Shown: in pieces, positions 54,336 to 63,229 of the stretch
Position numbering within the stretch: position 1 is the stretch's first letter
Layout of the letters: each line of letters begins with the position of its first letter
Assembly: GCF_004341625.1 (NCBI RefSeq)
Contig: NZ_SLZG01000001.1
Span: 434,001 to 498,000 of the forward strand
Reading direction: 5' to 3'
From: Rhizobium sp. BK376
GTDB taxonomy: Bacteria > Pseudomonadota > Alphaproteobacteria > Rhizobiales > Rhizobiaceae
DNA: 64,000 nt
The notes under the pieces: generated by a model
What the model was told of the DNA's origin: nothing
Databases searched by the model: none
The model's input: the letters and a program-made list of their open reading frames with translations, nothing else
Program-made: the position numbers and the translations under genes

Positions 54336-54435
54336 AGCATTTCCGCTCTTCTTCGAATCGCGGAGGCGCTCCATCTCTTTGACTTGACGCAATTCTGGAC
54401 GCAAAACCGTGTGACACTTTTGCTGGAATTGCTCT
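54335..54435. repeat. RIME-like Rhizobium intergenic palindromic element
   Basis: The ends AGAGCATTTCC and GGAATTGCTCT are inverted repeats with one mismatch. In between are CGAATCGCGGAGGCGCTC and a GACGCAATTCTGGACGCAAA segment. I recognise this layout as the dispersed RIME-type element of Rhizobium and Agrobacterium genomes. It starts at the MOSC stop codon and fills most of the gap to the recO end. It can fold into a long hairpin on either strand. Confidence 0.75.
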
Positions 54436-54469
54436 GGCCTTATTTCCTCTTGAAGCGGCCCGAAGTCGC

Positions 54470-55243
54470 TCAGGCCGAGATCTTGCCGGACGGATGGGAA
54501 TCGGCCTTCTCTTCACCGTTCAATGCCTTGAGTGCCGCCTGGATGAAGCCGTCGCGCGCGGCGCCGAAGTCGAGACCGCGCGGCTCGTAGACATGGCGAT
54601 GCAGAAAGAAACCGGTCATGCGGAAAGCGGCGGCGAGGCTCTCGCGATCGGCAGCTCCGCCGTCTCCCGTTCTCAGAAAAGCCGGTAGCGCGAACATCTT
54701 GTCGGCCCAGGGCGCACCGGCGCTGCGGCAGACTGCGCGACCGGATTTGGGCGAGACATAGGCCAGATCCTCGCGCGTGCCGGTCGCGGCGCATTCGGTC
54801 AGGTCGAGACCGAAACCGAGATCGTTGAGAACCGCAAGCTCGAAGCGGACGAAAAGCTCGCCGGCATCGGCCGGATCGTGAAGGTTTTCCAGGATGACCG
54901 CCAGTGCGTCATAGAGATGCGGATGCGGGTCCCGCTCAGGCAGCAGGCGCAACAATGCGCCCATGGCCTGGACGCCATAGACCGAGGTCGCGGCTTCCAT
55001 CAATCGCGCCGCCCTGAGCGTGACCGGCTCGATGCGGAACTCGCCCAGATGTTCGTGCAGGCGCGCACGCCATGTCACGTCGACCTCATTGCCTGCCTGC
55101 AGCACCGGCTGCATGGAACGCGACCGCCCGGAACGCACCATGCCGAGGTGTCGCCCGCGATCGCGCGTCATCACCTCGGCGATGACGCTGGTCTCGCCGT
55201 GACGCTTGATGCCGATGATGATTGCGTGGTCCTGCCACTGCAT
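54470..55243 (-). CDS. recO: DNA repair protein RecO
   Basis: Loads RecA through the RecFOR pathway. The 257-residue protein begins [19 protein letters not shown], has the OB-fold segment [20 protein letters not shown] and ends in a helical domain. The alphaproteobacterial RecO has the [20 protein letters not shown] block seen here. It ends the era-side cluster; between it and era lie a receiver protein and a Crp-type regulator. Confidence 0.93.
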   Translation of the reverse strand: MQWQDHAIIIGIKRHGETSVIAEVMTRDRGRHLGMVRSGRSRSMQPVLQAGNEVDVTWRARLHEHLGEFRIEPVTLRAARLMEAATSVYGVQAMGALLRLLPERDPHPHLYDALAVILENLHDPADAGELFVRFELAVLNDLGFGLDLTECAATGTREDLAYVSPKSGRAVCRSAGAPWADKMFALPAFLRTGDGGAADRESLAAAFRMTGFFLHRHVYEPRGLDFGAARDGFIQAALKALNGEEKADSHPSGKISA

Positions 55244-55338
55244 GCAGGGTTCTTCCTATGAACGGTCCGATTCCATTTTAGAAGAAAGAAGCGGCGCTGT
55301 CATTGACGCCGACAAGGCTCACGCGAGGCCCAACGCTT

Positions 55339-55719
55339 TCAACCCAGGTCGCTGAGGCCGACGCGCGTGGGGAAGACCCTGTTCAGGAATGCCAGCATGG
55401 CGCCTTCATTGAAGGGCTTCACCAGCAAGGGAATATGCTGCAGATCTTTCGGGAAATCCTGTGTGTCGGAATAGCCGCTGACGAAGCCGAACGGTATCCC
55501 ACGCTCGATCAGTATCCGCGCGAATCCAAAACTCATCGCTTCGCCAAGATTGACGTCGAGCATGGCGCAATCATATTGCCCGCTGTTGATCGCATCGGTT
55601 GCCTGGGACAGGTTTCCGACGATATCAACCGTCTCAGCGCCAATCTCCCGAAGAATCTCCTCGGCCTCCATGGCAATGATCAGGCTGTCTTCAAGAATGA
55701 GAACCCTGCTCGCCATCAT
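55339..55719 (-). CDS. Single-domain response regulator
   Basis: A 126-residue receiver domain with no output domain. Acidic pocket E10/D11 (LILEDS), phosphoacceptor D55 (CAMLDVNLG), switch Ser81 (FVSGYSD) and Lys101 (LVKPF) are in place. Stand-alone receivers of this CheY-like branch are common in rhizobia and often act in multi-step phosphorelays. The partner kinase is not in the window. The start is one of two ATGs (55719, 55716); GGAAG lies about 10 bases upstream. Confidence 0.85.
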   Translation of the reverse strand: MMASRVLILEDSLIIAMEAEEILREIGAETVDIVGNLSQATDAINSGQYDCAMLDVNLGEAMSFGFARILIERGIPFGFVSGYSDTQDFPKDLQHIPLLVKPFNEGAMLAFLNRVFPTRVGLSDLG

Positions 55720-55961
55720 GATAAAGCTGCTTCCATATACGCGCCCCCGCAAGCGCTGTCTGGCCTAGATTCCCGCATCGATTCCTCTGGCCCCACACGG
55801 CCCGTTGTCCTTCCGGATAGCGCCCGCCAATCCGTGTTTCTCAGCCGCAATTCACTGCTCGTTAATAAAATCTAAAACTGGTCGAAAAGTGACAATGTCG
55901 TCAACCTATTCCGTTCCCACTCATCATAGCATTTAAAAAAGACACTGCGCCTATAGGAATG

Positions 55962-56714
55962 CTAGATAAAGGGCCGCCTGGTTTCGCCGAGGCCTTCCCA
56001 GCCAGCCAGTTCCGACAGGCCCTCACCGTTCAGAATTTCGCATCCACGCTCCTGCCAGCGGATCAAACCGCGCTGCGCGAGCTTCTTGAGCGTCTTGTTG
56101 GTATGAACGATCGAAAGGCCCAGCGTATCGGCTATGTGCTGCTGCGTAATCGGCAGGAAATCCTTTGTAGAGAATAGCTTGAGCACCGTGGCTCTTTGGT
56201 ACAGGTAGGCGAGCAGATAGGCGGCCCTTTCAAGCGCGGTCCGCCGCCCGACACTCAGGAGATGCTCATCAAGGATGCGCTCCTCACGCGCTGCGATCCA
56301 GGTGAGATCGAAGGCAAGGGACGGATGCGTGTTGTAGAGCGTCATCAGCTTGTCTCGCTCGAAGACGCAAAGCGTCACCGGCGACAGCGCCTCGACCGAA
56401 TGCTGCATTTCCCCCATGATCGTGCCCTGCAGACCGACCAGATCGCCGGCCATTACATAGTTCAGAATCTGCCTTCGACCATCTTCCAGGGTTTTATAGC
56501 GGAAACCCCACCCGGAAAGCACCGTATAGAGATGGGCACTGTGCGAACCTTCGACAAGGATGGTTGCGCCGGCATCGATCGCGAGTTCGCCGCGCTTGAA
56601 ATGCGAAACAAAATTTAACTCGTCCGGGGTGAATTCTCGGAAATGCGGCAAGTCTCTTAGCGGACACATCTCGCAGGATGTCTTCAAGGCATGCGTAGCT
56701 GGCGTCTTGGCCAT
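55962..56714 (-). CDS. Crp/Fnr-family transcription factor with FNR-like cysteines
   Basis: A 250-residue regulator: an N-terminal segment with C14 and C17 (TSCEMCPLRDL), a cNMP-binding-like barrel (~30-145, with ILNYVMAGDLVGLQGT), dimerisation helix, and HTH (ITQQHIADTLGLSIVHTNKT). C116 (VTLCVFERD) matches E. coli FNR C122; the FNR C29 position is Pro. The recognition helix lacks the FNR E-SR pattern, so the DNA site should differ. The start ATG 56714 is decided by AAGG upstream; a longer frame exists. Confidence 0.88.
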   Translation of the reverse strand: MAKTPATHALKTSCEMCPLRDLPHFREFTPDELNFVSHFKRGELAIDAGATILVEGSHSAHLYTVLSGWGFRYKTLEDGRRQILNYVMAGDLVGLQGTIMGEMQHSVEALSPVTLCVFERDKLMTLYNTHPSLAFDLTWIAAREERILDEHLLSVGRRTALERAAYLLAYLYQRATVLKLFSTKDFLPITQQHIADTLGLSIVHTNKTLKKLAQRGLIRWQERGCEILNGEGLSELAGWEGLGETRRPFI

Positions 56715-56862
56715 TGGTGACCTTATGAAATTTCGGCGGGACAGCCCCTCACGCCCAGGCAGTTTCAGACACACTAATGCACAAAACCGAGCCCAGTTCT
56801 ACGATGATGTTTCCTGTCGGGAATACTGTCCGCCAAGTCTCACGGGGTCAAATGGCGCTTCC

Positions 56863-57822
56863 TCAACGAGGAAATTCGAGGCCCATTTCGCGGAAGCGTT
56901 CGGGATCGTCGCCCCAGTTCTCGCGCACCTTGACGAACAGGAAGAGATGTACGGGCTGTTCGAGGATTTCCGAGAGTTCCTTGCGCGAAGCGGTCGAGAT
57001 CGCCTTGATCGTCTCGCCGGCCTTGCCGAGCGCGATCTTCTTCTGGCTTTCACGCTCGACGTAGATCACCTGCTCGATGCGAACCGAGCCGTCCTTGCGC
57101 TCCTCCCACTTTTCCGTTTCCACATGCGAGGAGTAGGGAAGCTCCTGGTGAAGGCGCAGGAACAGCTTTTCCCGGGTGATTTCGGCGGCAAGCTGGCGCA
57201 TCGGCAAATCGGAGATCTGGTCCTCCGGATAGTACCAGGGTCCTTCCGGCAAGGTTGCGGCGAGATAATTCATGACGTCGTCGCAGCCGGAGCCGTTTTC
57301 GGCCGAGATCATGAATGTCTGGTCGAACTTGATCTTCTCGTTGGCGGCAGCGGCGAGCGCCAGCAGGTCTTCCCGCTTGACGCGGTCGATCTTGTTGAGA
57401 ACGAGGATTTTCGGCTGGTGGACTTCGTTCAGCCCTTCCAGAATGGCCTCGGCATCGCCGCGCAAGCCGCGCTCGCTGTCGATCAGCAGCATGATGAGAT
57501 CGGCATCCTTGGCGCCGCCCCAGGCGCTCGTCACCATCGCACGATCGAGACGCCGGCGCGGCTTGAAGATGCCTGGTGTGTCCATGAAGACGATCTGCGC
57601 GTTGTCATGAATTGCGATGCCGCGCACGATGGCGCGCGTCGTCTGCACCTTGTGGCTGACGATCGAAACCTTCGCGCCGACCAGCCGGTTGACCAGCGTG
57701 GATTTGCCGGCATTTGTCGGGCCTATCAAGGCGACAAAGCCGGAATGGGTCGGACGATCATTGGTTTCGGGCGCGCCGTCGCCGGGCGCCATGTCTTCGT
57801 TTTCTGTCATTCTATCCGTCAT
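56863..57822 (-). CDS. era: GTPase Era
   Basis: Ribosome assembly GTPase binding 16S rRNA 3' end. The 319-residue product has G1 GPTNAGKSTLVN, G3 DTPGIFKP, G4 NKIDRV, and a C-terminal KH domain (VERESQKKIALGKAGETI). A rhizobial N-terminal extension (TENEDMAPGDGAPETND) precedes the G domain. ATG 57822 overlaps the rnc stop (ATGA), coupling it to rnc. RBS-like AGGA lies inside rnc. Confidence 0.96.
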   Translation of the reverse strand: MTDRMTENEDMAPGDGAPETNDRPTHSGFVALIGPTNAGKSTLVNRLVGAKVSIVSHKVQTTRAIVRGIAIHDNAQIVFMDTPGIFKPRRRLDRAMVTSAWGGAKDADLIMLLIDSERGLRGDAEAILEGLNEVHQPKILVLNKIDRVKREDLLALAAAANEKIKFDQTFMISAENGSGCDDVMNYLAATLPEGPWYYPEDQISDLPMRQLAAEITREKLFLRLHQELPYSSHVETEKWEERKDGSVRIEQVIYVERESQKKIALGKAGETIKAISTASRKELSEILEQPVHLFLFVKVRENWGDDPERFREMGLEFPR

Positions 57823-58538
57823 TTCCTGGCGGGCAACGCCTGCCATACACCTTCCCGCTCCAATATCCGTGTCGCGGCCACCTGTTCGGCAGCGCGCTTG
57901 GAGCGGTCTATTCCGGTCTCGGGCGCAGTTCCGGCAACTTCCACCGTCACTGTGAAGCGGGGATCATGGTCCGGTCCGCTGCGCTCTTCAACCCGGTAAT
58001 TCGGCGTCACGCCAAACTTTGCGTGCGCCCATTCCTGCAATTCGGTCTTGGCATCCCGTCGGGCGCCGTCAGGATGTATAGCACGGCCTTCCCAGTAGCG
58101 CAGGATGAACTTGCGCGCTACCTCAAGTCCGCCATCAAGGTAGAGCGCTGCAATCAGGCTCTCGACCACATCGGCGCGAACGTTCAGCATCCGCTTGCCT
58201 GTCAGCTTCTTTACGTCGGCGCCGGTGCGGATGAAGAGATGCAGTTCGAGCTCGTCAGCGACCTGCGCGCAGGTTTCGGCGCTGACAAGCTGATTGAGGC
58301 GAACGGAAAGCTCACCCTCCGAAGCAGCGCCGAAGGTCTTGAACAGCAATTCGGCGATGCAGAGGCCGAGCACGCGGTCGCCCAGAAACTCCAGCCGCTC
58401 GTAATTGGCACCCTTGACGCTACGGGCACTGGCATGGGTCAGGGCCCGGTCTAGGCGCTCCCTTTCCGCAAACTCATGTCCTATGGCAAGTTCCAGCCGG
58501 GCACGGTCCGCCGATGAGAGCGTCAATGATTTCGTCAT
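57819..58538 (-). CDS. rnc: Ribonuclease III
   Basis: Cleaves double-stranded RNA, including rRNA precursors. The 239 residues contain the catalytic signature ERLEFLGDRVLGL, the second acidic cluster VVESLIAALYLDGG and a C-terminal dsRNA-binding domain (RVEERSGPDHDPRFTVTVEV). ATG 58538 overlaps the lepB stop by four bases; a longer frame into lepB was rejected. lepB-rnc-era is thus a coupled chain. Confidence 0.96.
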   Translation of the reverse strand: MTKSLTLSSADRARLELAIGHEFAERERLDRALTHASARSVKGANYERLEFLGDRVLGLCIAELLFKTFGAASEGELSVRLNQLVSAETCAQVADELELHLFIRTGADVKKLTGKRMLNVRADVVESLIAALYLDGGLEVARKFILRYWEGRAIHPDGARRDAKTELQEWAHAKFGVTPNYRVEERSGPDHDPRFTVTVEVAGTAPETGIDRSKRAAEQVAATRILEREGVWQALPARK

Positions 58539-59278
58539 TCGACAACCTTGAAGAGACGGTCCCAACGCATGTTGGTCGGCCATTTCCAGATCTCGCGGAA
58601 CGAGGTGTCGTTGCCGAGCGAGAAGAAGATGATGCTGGCGCGGCCGACAAGGTTTTCCGCAGGCACGTAACCGACGTCAAAACGGCTATCGAGGGAGTTG
58701 TCGCGGTTGTCGCCCATCATGAAAAAGTGGCCCGGCGGAACGATGAATTCCTGGGTGTTGTCGCCGCGGGAAACCGGGGACTGATCGAGCGTATCGTAGG
58801 TCTTGCCGTTATCCAGCACTTCCTTGTAGACGGGCACGTCTTCGCCGGGATCGAGCTTGTAATCGGACGTAAAGGTACCATCCGGCTGGCGCGGCACGGC
58901 CTTACCGTTGATGTAGAGGATATCGTCCTTGACCTGGATATGATCGCCGGGCAGACCGACCACCCGCTTGATGTAGTCGATGTCAGGGTTGGGCGGGAAA
59001 CGGAAGACCACGACGTCGCCGCGCTTCGGATCGCTGCCGAAAATACGGCCGCTGAACAGGTTGAGACTGCCGGGCAGCGAATACTTCGAATAGCCGTATG
59101 CGAACTTGTTGACGAAGATGTAGTCGCCGACGAGAAGCGTCGGCATCATCGAGCCGGAGGGAATAGTAAAAGGCTGAAAGAACACCGTTCGGATGACCAA
59201 TGCCAGGAGCAACGCCTGGATAATGACCTTGATGTTTTCCAGAAGGGCATTCGATTGTTTTTCGGCTTTCTCGGACAC
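58535..59278 (-). CDS. lepB: Signal peptidase I
   Basis: Removes signal peptides on the periplasmic side of the inner membrane. The 247-residue protein has a single N-terminal anchor (IKVIIQALLLALVIRTVFF), catalytic S43 in PSGSMMPTLL and K104 in DIDYIKRVVGLPGD. GDNRDNSLDSR forms the last conserved box. acpS lies 113 bp upstream on the same strand. Confidence 0.95.
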   Translation of the reverse strand: MSEKAEKQSNALLENIKVIIQALLLALVIRTVFFQPFTIPSGSMMPTLLVGDYIFVNKFAYGYSKYSLPGSLNLFSGRIFGSDPKRGDVVVFRFPPNPDIDYIKRVVGLPGDHIQVKDDILYINGKAVPRQPDGTFTSDYKLDPGEDVPVYKEVLDNGKTYDTLDQSPVSRGDNTQEFIVPPGHFFMMGDNRDNSLDSRFDVGYVPAENLVGRASIIFFSLGNDTSFREIWKWPTNMRWDRLFKVVE

Positions 59279-59391
59279 GCGGTCTTATTCCTTTTTCGCA
59301 CACCCACGGCGTAATTTGCTGAGGCACTCTCTAACCGCTTCATATCACGGCGGCAATGGTATGAACATTAAAAGCCGTCAAGGGGAGCGGA

Positions 59392-59796
59392 TCACGCCTG
59401 GGATGGCAGGGCTTCGATGATCACAAAGGCTTGAGCCAAAGGAAAGTCATCCGTTATCGTCAGGTGGATTGCGGCATGGTGGCCTTCAGGCAGCATGGAG
59501 GCCAATCGGCTCGCCGCTCCGCCTGTCAGTTGCATCGTGGGCTTGCCGCTCGGCAGATTGACGACACCCATGTCACGCCAGAAAACGCCCTGGGCCAGCC
59601 CGGTGCCGAGAGCCTTGGAACAGGCCTCCTTGGCAGCAAAGCGTTTCGCATAGGAGGCGGCCCTGTTCTTGCGCCCATCCGACTTGGCGCGCTCGATATC
59701 GGTAAAGCAGCGCTGGGTAAAACGCTCGCCGAAGCGCTCGATCGACTTCTCGACGCGCCTAATATCGATCAGATCGCTGCCGATCCCGATGATCAT
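59392..59796 (-). CDS. acpS: Holo-acyl-carrier-protein synthase
   Basis: Transfers 4'-phosphopantetheine from CoA onto Ser37 of AcpP. The 134-residue product starts [19 protein letters not shown], with metal-binding Asp8, and has the second signature [17 protein letters not shown] 59796 is preceded by GAGG. The frame is open further up into the DUF2062 gene region but without similarity. Confidence 0.95.
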   Translation of the reverse strand: MIIGIGSDLIDIRRVEKSIERFGERFTQRCFTDIERAKSDGRKNRAASYAKRFAAKEACSKALGTGLAQGVFWRDMGVVNLPSGKPTMQLTGGAASRLASMLPEGHHAAIHLTITDDFPLAQAFVIIEALPSQA

Positions 59797-59837
59797 GAGA
59801 AGGACCTCTCTTCTGGCATGGTGAAGCCGGCGCTCCG

Positions 59838-60425
59838 TCAGACGCTGGAAGCATTGTCCGCAGCGAGCGTCATGCGCGCCCGCGCACGCTCCATGAGACG
59901 ATGCCTTCGCCGCGTCTGAAAACTCTTCACGCCATAATATGTCACGGCGTAGACGATGACGCCCGAGATGATCGCCGGAGGAATCCCGCCAATCAGCATC
60001 GGCTCCAGCACCGGGCCCCACAGTTGCGACAGGTCGAGCTTATGGAACAGTGCCGGCAGGTCGATGCCGTTCTGCTGGCCGCCATCCCTTTGCAGGATGA
60101 TGTGGCCGATCTCCCAGGTGATGCCCCAGATGAACGGATAGGTGATCGGATTGCCTGCCGCGAGACAGCCGAGCGCTGCCGCAACCAGATTGCCGGCAAC
60201 GAGATAGGACAGGACGATCGCCATGATGATGTGGACGCCGATGAAGGGCGTCCAGGAGACGACGATGCCGGCGGTAAAGCCCGCCGCGATCGCGTGCGGC
60301 GACGCAGTCAGCCGCACGATGCGCTTCTGGAAGTAGAGAATCGGGCGATGGAACCCTTTGCGCGGCCACAAGGCCTCGCGCAACTTTTCCTTTAATCCCG
60401 GTGGTTTTCGGCGACGGAACAACAT
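59838..60425 (-). CDS. DUF2062 membrane protein
   Basis: A 195-residue protein with a basic N-terminus ([19 protein letters not shown]) and two or three long hydrophobic stretches ([40 protein letters not shown]). The TPFIGxH and GNPxTYPFIW motifs mark DUF2062, which has no known function. ATG 60425 was chosen over 60470 because the family starts with the Arg-rich segment. It precedes acpS on the same strand. Confidence 0.85.
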   Translation of the reverse strand: MLFRRRKPPGLKEKLREALWPRKGFHRPILYFQKRIVRLTASPHAIAAGFTAGIVVSWTPFIGVHIIMAIVLSYLVAGNLVAAALGCLAAGNPITYPFIWGITWEIGHIILQRDGGQQNGIDLPALFHKLDLSQLWGPVLEPMLIGGIPPAIISGVIVYAVTYYGVKSFQTRRRHRLMERARARMTLAADNASSV

Positions 60426-60568
60426 GTCGCCTATGTAGTGCAACGGACGCCGCCATGACAAGGGCGGCAAGACATATTACGCAGCCAATAGCCTGTTGCA
60501 GTTCTTTACTCGCAAGGGGCGTTGCGAATCTGCCGCCCCTACACCAACTTCAAAGTATTAATCAGCTA
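60426..60568. other. Short spacer between the DUF3563 and DUF2062 genes
   Basis: No gene is visible. It probably contains the promoter for the DUF2062-acpS-lepB-rnc-era run. Confidence 0.35.
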
Positions 60569-60718
60569 TTAATACCGACGGAACAGGCCGCGGTCTACCT
60601 GGCGCTGACGATACTCAAGATCAAAGCGGTCATGCGAGTTGTTCAGGTAAGCCATTTCACGTTCTTCAACACTCGGAACGCGCAGGGCACGGGCGATCTT
60701 CTTGATAGGGGTAAACAT
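60569..60718 (-). CDS. DUF3563-like small protein, 49 residues
   Basis: ATG 60718 follows AAGGAAG by 5 bases and opens a 49-codon frame ending at TAA. The product reads MFTPIKKIARALRVPSVEER and then EMAYLNNSHDRFDLEYRQRQ, ending VDRGLFRRY. Basic-amphipathic start plus EREMAYL and DLEYR segments match small DUF3563 proteins of Rhizobiales and Burkholderiales, which resemble short DUF1127-like proteins in layout. No function is established. It lies in a 193-bp/143-bp non-coding setting, suggesting its own promoter. Confidence 0.75.
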   Translation of the reverse strand: MFTPIKKIARALRVPSVEEREMAYLNNSHDRFDLEYRQRQVDRGLFRRY

Positions 60719-60911
60719 TGGTTCTTCCTTTTTTCGGTTTCGATTATCCGATGACCAGAAGATAGGCCCTGCAAAGATTAATTACCACCTCTCTAAAATA
60801 GAGACAGCCATGCTTAGGACGCATGTCTAAGCCTCCATATCGGAGAAATTGATCATAAAACGATCACAAAATGTGCAATCGCCTCCAAAATGAGGCGATA
60901 GAGCGGCTTAA
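60719..60911. other. Intergenic region between rsh and the DUF3563 gene
   Basis: AT-rich. It has a GCTTAG/CTAAGC inverted repeat (near 60811-60831) and a CGCCTC/GAGGCG hairpin (60880-60897) just after the rsh stop on the minus strand. The latter may serve as a weak terminator, with scattered T residues but no solid run. The former lies upstream of the DUF3563 gene and could be a regulatory site. Confidence 0.45.
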
Positions 60912-63128
60912 CTATTCGTAAAGCCGCTTTACCGTGGCGATGCAATCGAGCTCCTTCAGCTGCACCAGGAGCTGGTTGAGCTGCCGGAGATCCCAGACTT
61001 CGACATCGAGCTGCATTTCCGTAAAGTCCGCCGCCACCCTCACCGTGTTGAGGAGGCGAATGTTGACATCGATGTCAGCAACGGTTTGGGCCACCTTTGC
61101 AAGCGTGCCGGGCTCGTTCAGTGCATTGACGAGGATGCGGGCGGCGAAGCGGGATTTGTTGGCTTCGTCGAGATCCCAGCGCACGTCGATCCACCGCTCC
61201 GGCTCATCGTCGAAGCGCTGCAGGACCGGCGACTGGATCGGGTAGATGGTGATGCCCTTGCCCTTCTCCATGATGCCGACGATCCGATCGCCCGGAACGG
61301 CTCCGGTCGGTGCGAAATGCACCTCAACATCGGAGGCTAGCCCGCGGATCGGCAATGCCTCGGCTCCCTCTAGAACGGCGATGTCCGATGTGCTTCCATC
61401 CGGGATCTTGAAGATCATCCCCGACGCGCTGCGCACGTTGAACCAGCCTGCATCGCCGGCGGGCTTGACGGTTACGCGCTCGTCCTGATGGTCGGGATAG
61501 ACGGCGCGCAACACATCAAGCGACGACATCTCCCCTCGCCCGACGGCGGCGATCGCGTCTTCAACGTCCTTTTGGCCGAGACGATGCAGCGCCGGTTTGA
61601 GGCCCTCACGGGAAAAGATCTTGCCGGCTCGCTCGAAGGTGCGCTCCAGAATGCGATGGCCGAGGCCGGCATATTGCTTGCGGATCGCCATGCGTGTCGC
61701 ACGGCGGATGGCAGCGCGCGCCTTGCCCGTCACCACGATCTCTTCCCAGGCGGCGGGAGGAACCTGCACGCCTGACCGGATGATCTCGACTTCATCGCCA
61801 TTGTTGAGGCGAGTAACCAGCGGCATGATCCGGCCGTTGATCTTGGCGCCGACGGTCGTGTCGCCGATGTTGGTATGGACCGCATAGGCAAAGTCGATCG
61901 GCGTCGCACCGCGCGGCAGCGCGATCAGCTTGCCCTTCGGCGTGAAGCAGAAGACCTGGTCCTGGAAGAGTTCAAGCTTGGTGTGCTCCAGGAATTCTTC
62001 GGGGCTATCGCCTTCGGCCAGAGCCTCGATCGTATGGCGAAGCCAGGAATAGGCATTGCTCTCGCGCGACAGCAGTTCGCCCTCGGCGTTGACGCCTTCC
62101 TTATAGAGCGTGTGGGCCGCAATGCCGTATTCGGCAATCTCGTGCATGCGCCGCGTGCGGATCTGCAGTTCGATACGCTGGCTGGACGGACCGACGATGG
62201 TGGTATGCAGCGAGCGGTAATCGTTCTGCTTCGGCGTCGAGATGTAATCCTTGAAGCGGCCGGGAACGACGCGCCAGCGCGTGTGGACGATGCCGAGTGC
62301 GCGATAGCAGTCGGGGATATCTTCGACGAGCAGCCGGAAGCCATAGACATCGGACAGCTGCTCGAAGGAGAGCGACTTCGACTGCATCTTGCGAAAGACC
62401 GAATAGGGCTTCTTCTGCCGGCCCTTGACCACCGCGTGCGAGAGGCCGTTGACGACAAGGAGATCGCTGAGCTCCGTCTCGATCTTCTTGACCAGACCCT
62501 CATTGCGCCGCGACAGCTCCTCCAGCCGCTTGGTGACCGTGTCGTGTGCCTCAGGGTTGATATAGCGGAAAGAAAGCTCCTCCAGCTCGTCGCGCATGTC
62601 CTGCATACCCATGCGGCCGGCGAGCGGCGCATAGATATCCATCGTCTCTTCGGAAATGCGGGCGCGCTTTTCCTGCGACATGTGCTCCAGCGTGCGCATG
62701 TTGTGCAGCCGGTCGGCAAGCTTGACCAGGAGAACGCGGACATCGTCGGAGATGGCAAGCAGGAGCTTGCGCAGATTTTCCGCCTGCTTCGCCTTCTTGG
62801 TGACGAGGTCGAGCTTCTTGATCTTCGTCAGGCCCTCGACGAGACGACCGATGTCTTCACCGAACAGCTCGTCGATTTCGGCGCGCGTGGCGGTCGTATC
62901 TTCGATCGTGTCGTGCAGGAGTGCTACGGCGATCGTCGATTCATCCAGGTGCATGTCGGTGAGGATGGCGGCGACTTCGAGGGGATGCGAGATATAGGGG
63001 TCGCCGCTGGCACGTTTCTGCTGTCCATGCTTCTGCATGGCGTAGACGTAGGCTTTGTTGAGAAGAGCTTCGTTGGCGTCGGACTTGTATTTCTGCACGC
63101 GCTCAACGAGCTCGTATTGCCGCATCAT
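60912..63128 (-). CDS. rsh: Bifunctional (p)ppGpp synthetase/hydrolase (RelA/SpoT homolog)
   Basis: Controls the stringent response. The 738 residues run: HD hydrolase (H48 in YISHPLEV, H72-D73 in LLHDTIEDT), synthetase (RFKDYISTPKQNDYRSLHT), TGS (PKGKLIALPRGATPIDFAYA) and C-terminal ACT (NEPGTLAKVAQTVADIDVNI). Both active sites look complete. RFKD is the sequence typical of bifunctional enzymes. Rhizobia usually carry one such protein. Start 63128 or the adjacent ATG 63125; GGGAG lies upstream. Confidence 0.96.
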   Translation of the reverse strand: MMRQYELVERVQKYKSDANEALLNKAYVYAMQKHGQQKRASGDPYISHPLEVAAILTDMHLDESTIAVALLHDTIEDTTATRAEIDELFGEDIGRLVEGLTKIKKLDLVTKKAKQAENLRKLLLAISDDVRVLLVKLADRLHNMRTLEHMSQEKRARISEETMDIYAPLAGRMGMQDMRDELEELSFRYINPEAHDTVTKRLEELSRRNEGLVKKIETELSDLLVVNGLSHAVVKGRQKKPYSVFRKMQSKSLSFEQLSDVYGFRLLVEDIPDCYRALGIVHTRWRVVPGRFKDYISTPKQNDYRSLHTTIVGPSSQRIELQIRTRRMHEIAEYGIAAHTLYKEGVNAEGELLSRESNAYSWLRHTIEALAEGDSPEEFLEHTKLELFQDQVFCFTPKGKLIALPRGATPIDFAYAVHTNIGDTTVGAKINGRIMPLVTRLNNGDEVEIIRSGVQVPPAAWEEIVVTGKARAAIRRATRMAIRKQYAGLGHRILERTFERAGKIFSREGLKPALHRLGQKDVEDAIAAVGRGEMSSLDVLRAVYPDHQDERVTVKPAGDAGWFNVRSASGMIFKIPDGSTSDIAVLEGAEALPIRGLASDVEVHFAPTGAVPGDRIVGIMEKGKGITIYPIQSPVLQRFDDEPERWIDVRWDLDEANKSRFAARILVNALNEPGTLAKVAQTVADIDVNIRLLNTVRVAADFTEMQLDVEVWDLRQLNQLLVQLKELDCIATVKRLYE

Positions 63129-63144
63129 CCAACGTTACTCCCAG

Positions 63145-63180
63145 CAAAAAATAAAAGCGCGCCGTTCGGACGACCGGCGC
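63145..63180 (-). terminator. Terminator between rpoZ and rsh
   Basis: On the minus strand GCGCCG pairs with CGGCGC around a 10-base loop, then GCTTTTATTTTTT follows. It ends rpoZ transcripts; its T tract is immediately followed by the rsh ribosome-binding site (GGGAG), so rsh needs read-through or another promoter. Confidence 0.8.
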
Positions 63181-63229
63181 ACGCAATTACTCATATTATC
63201 GCTCTGGGATAGAGCATCAAGATTGACGA

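Noticed and set aside
55303..55875. A 190-codon plus-strand frame opposite the receiver gene
   Set aside because: The minus-strand receiver domain has all its phosphorylation residues; the opposite frame has none of the marks of a gene.
61875..63212. A 445-codon plus-strand open frame opposite rsh
   Set aside because: The sense rsh gene has all four domains intact, so this is an antisense shadow.
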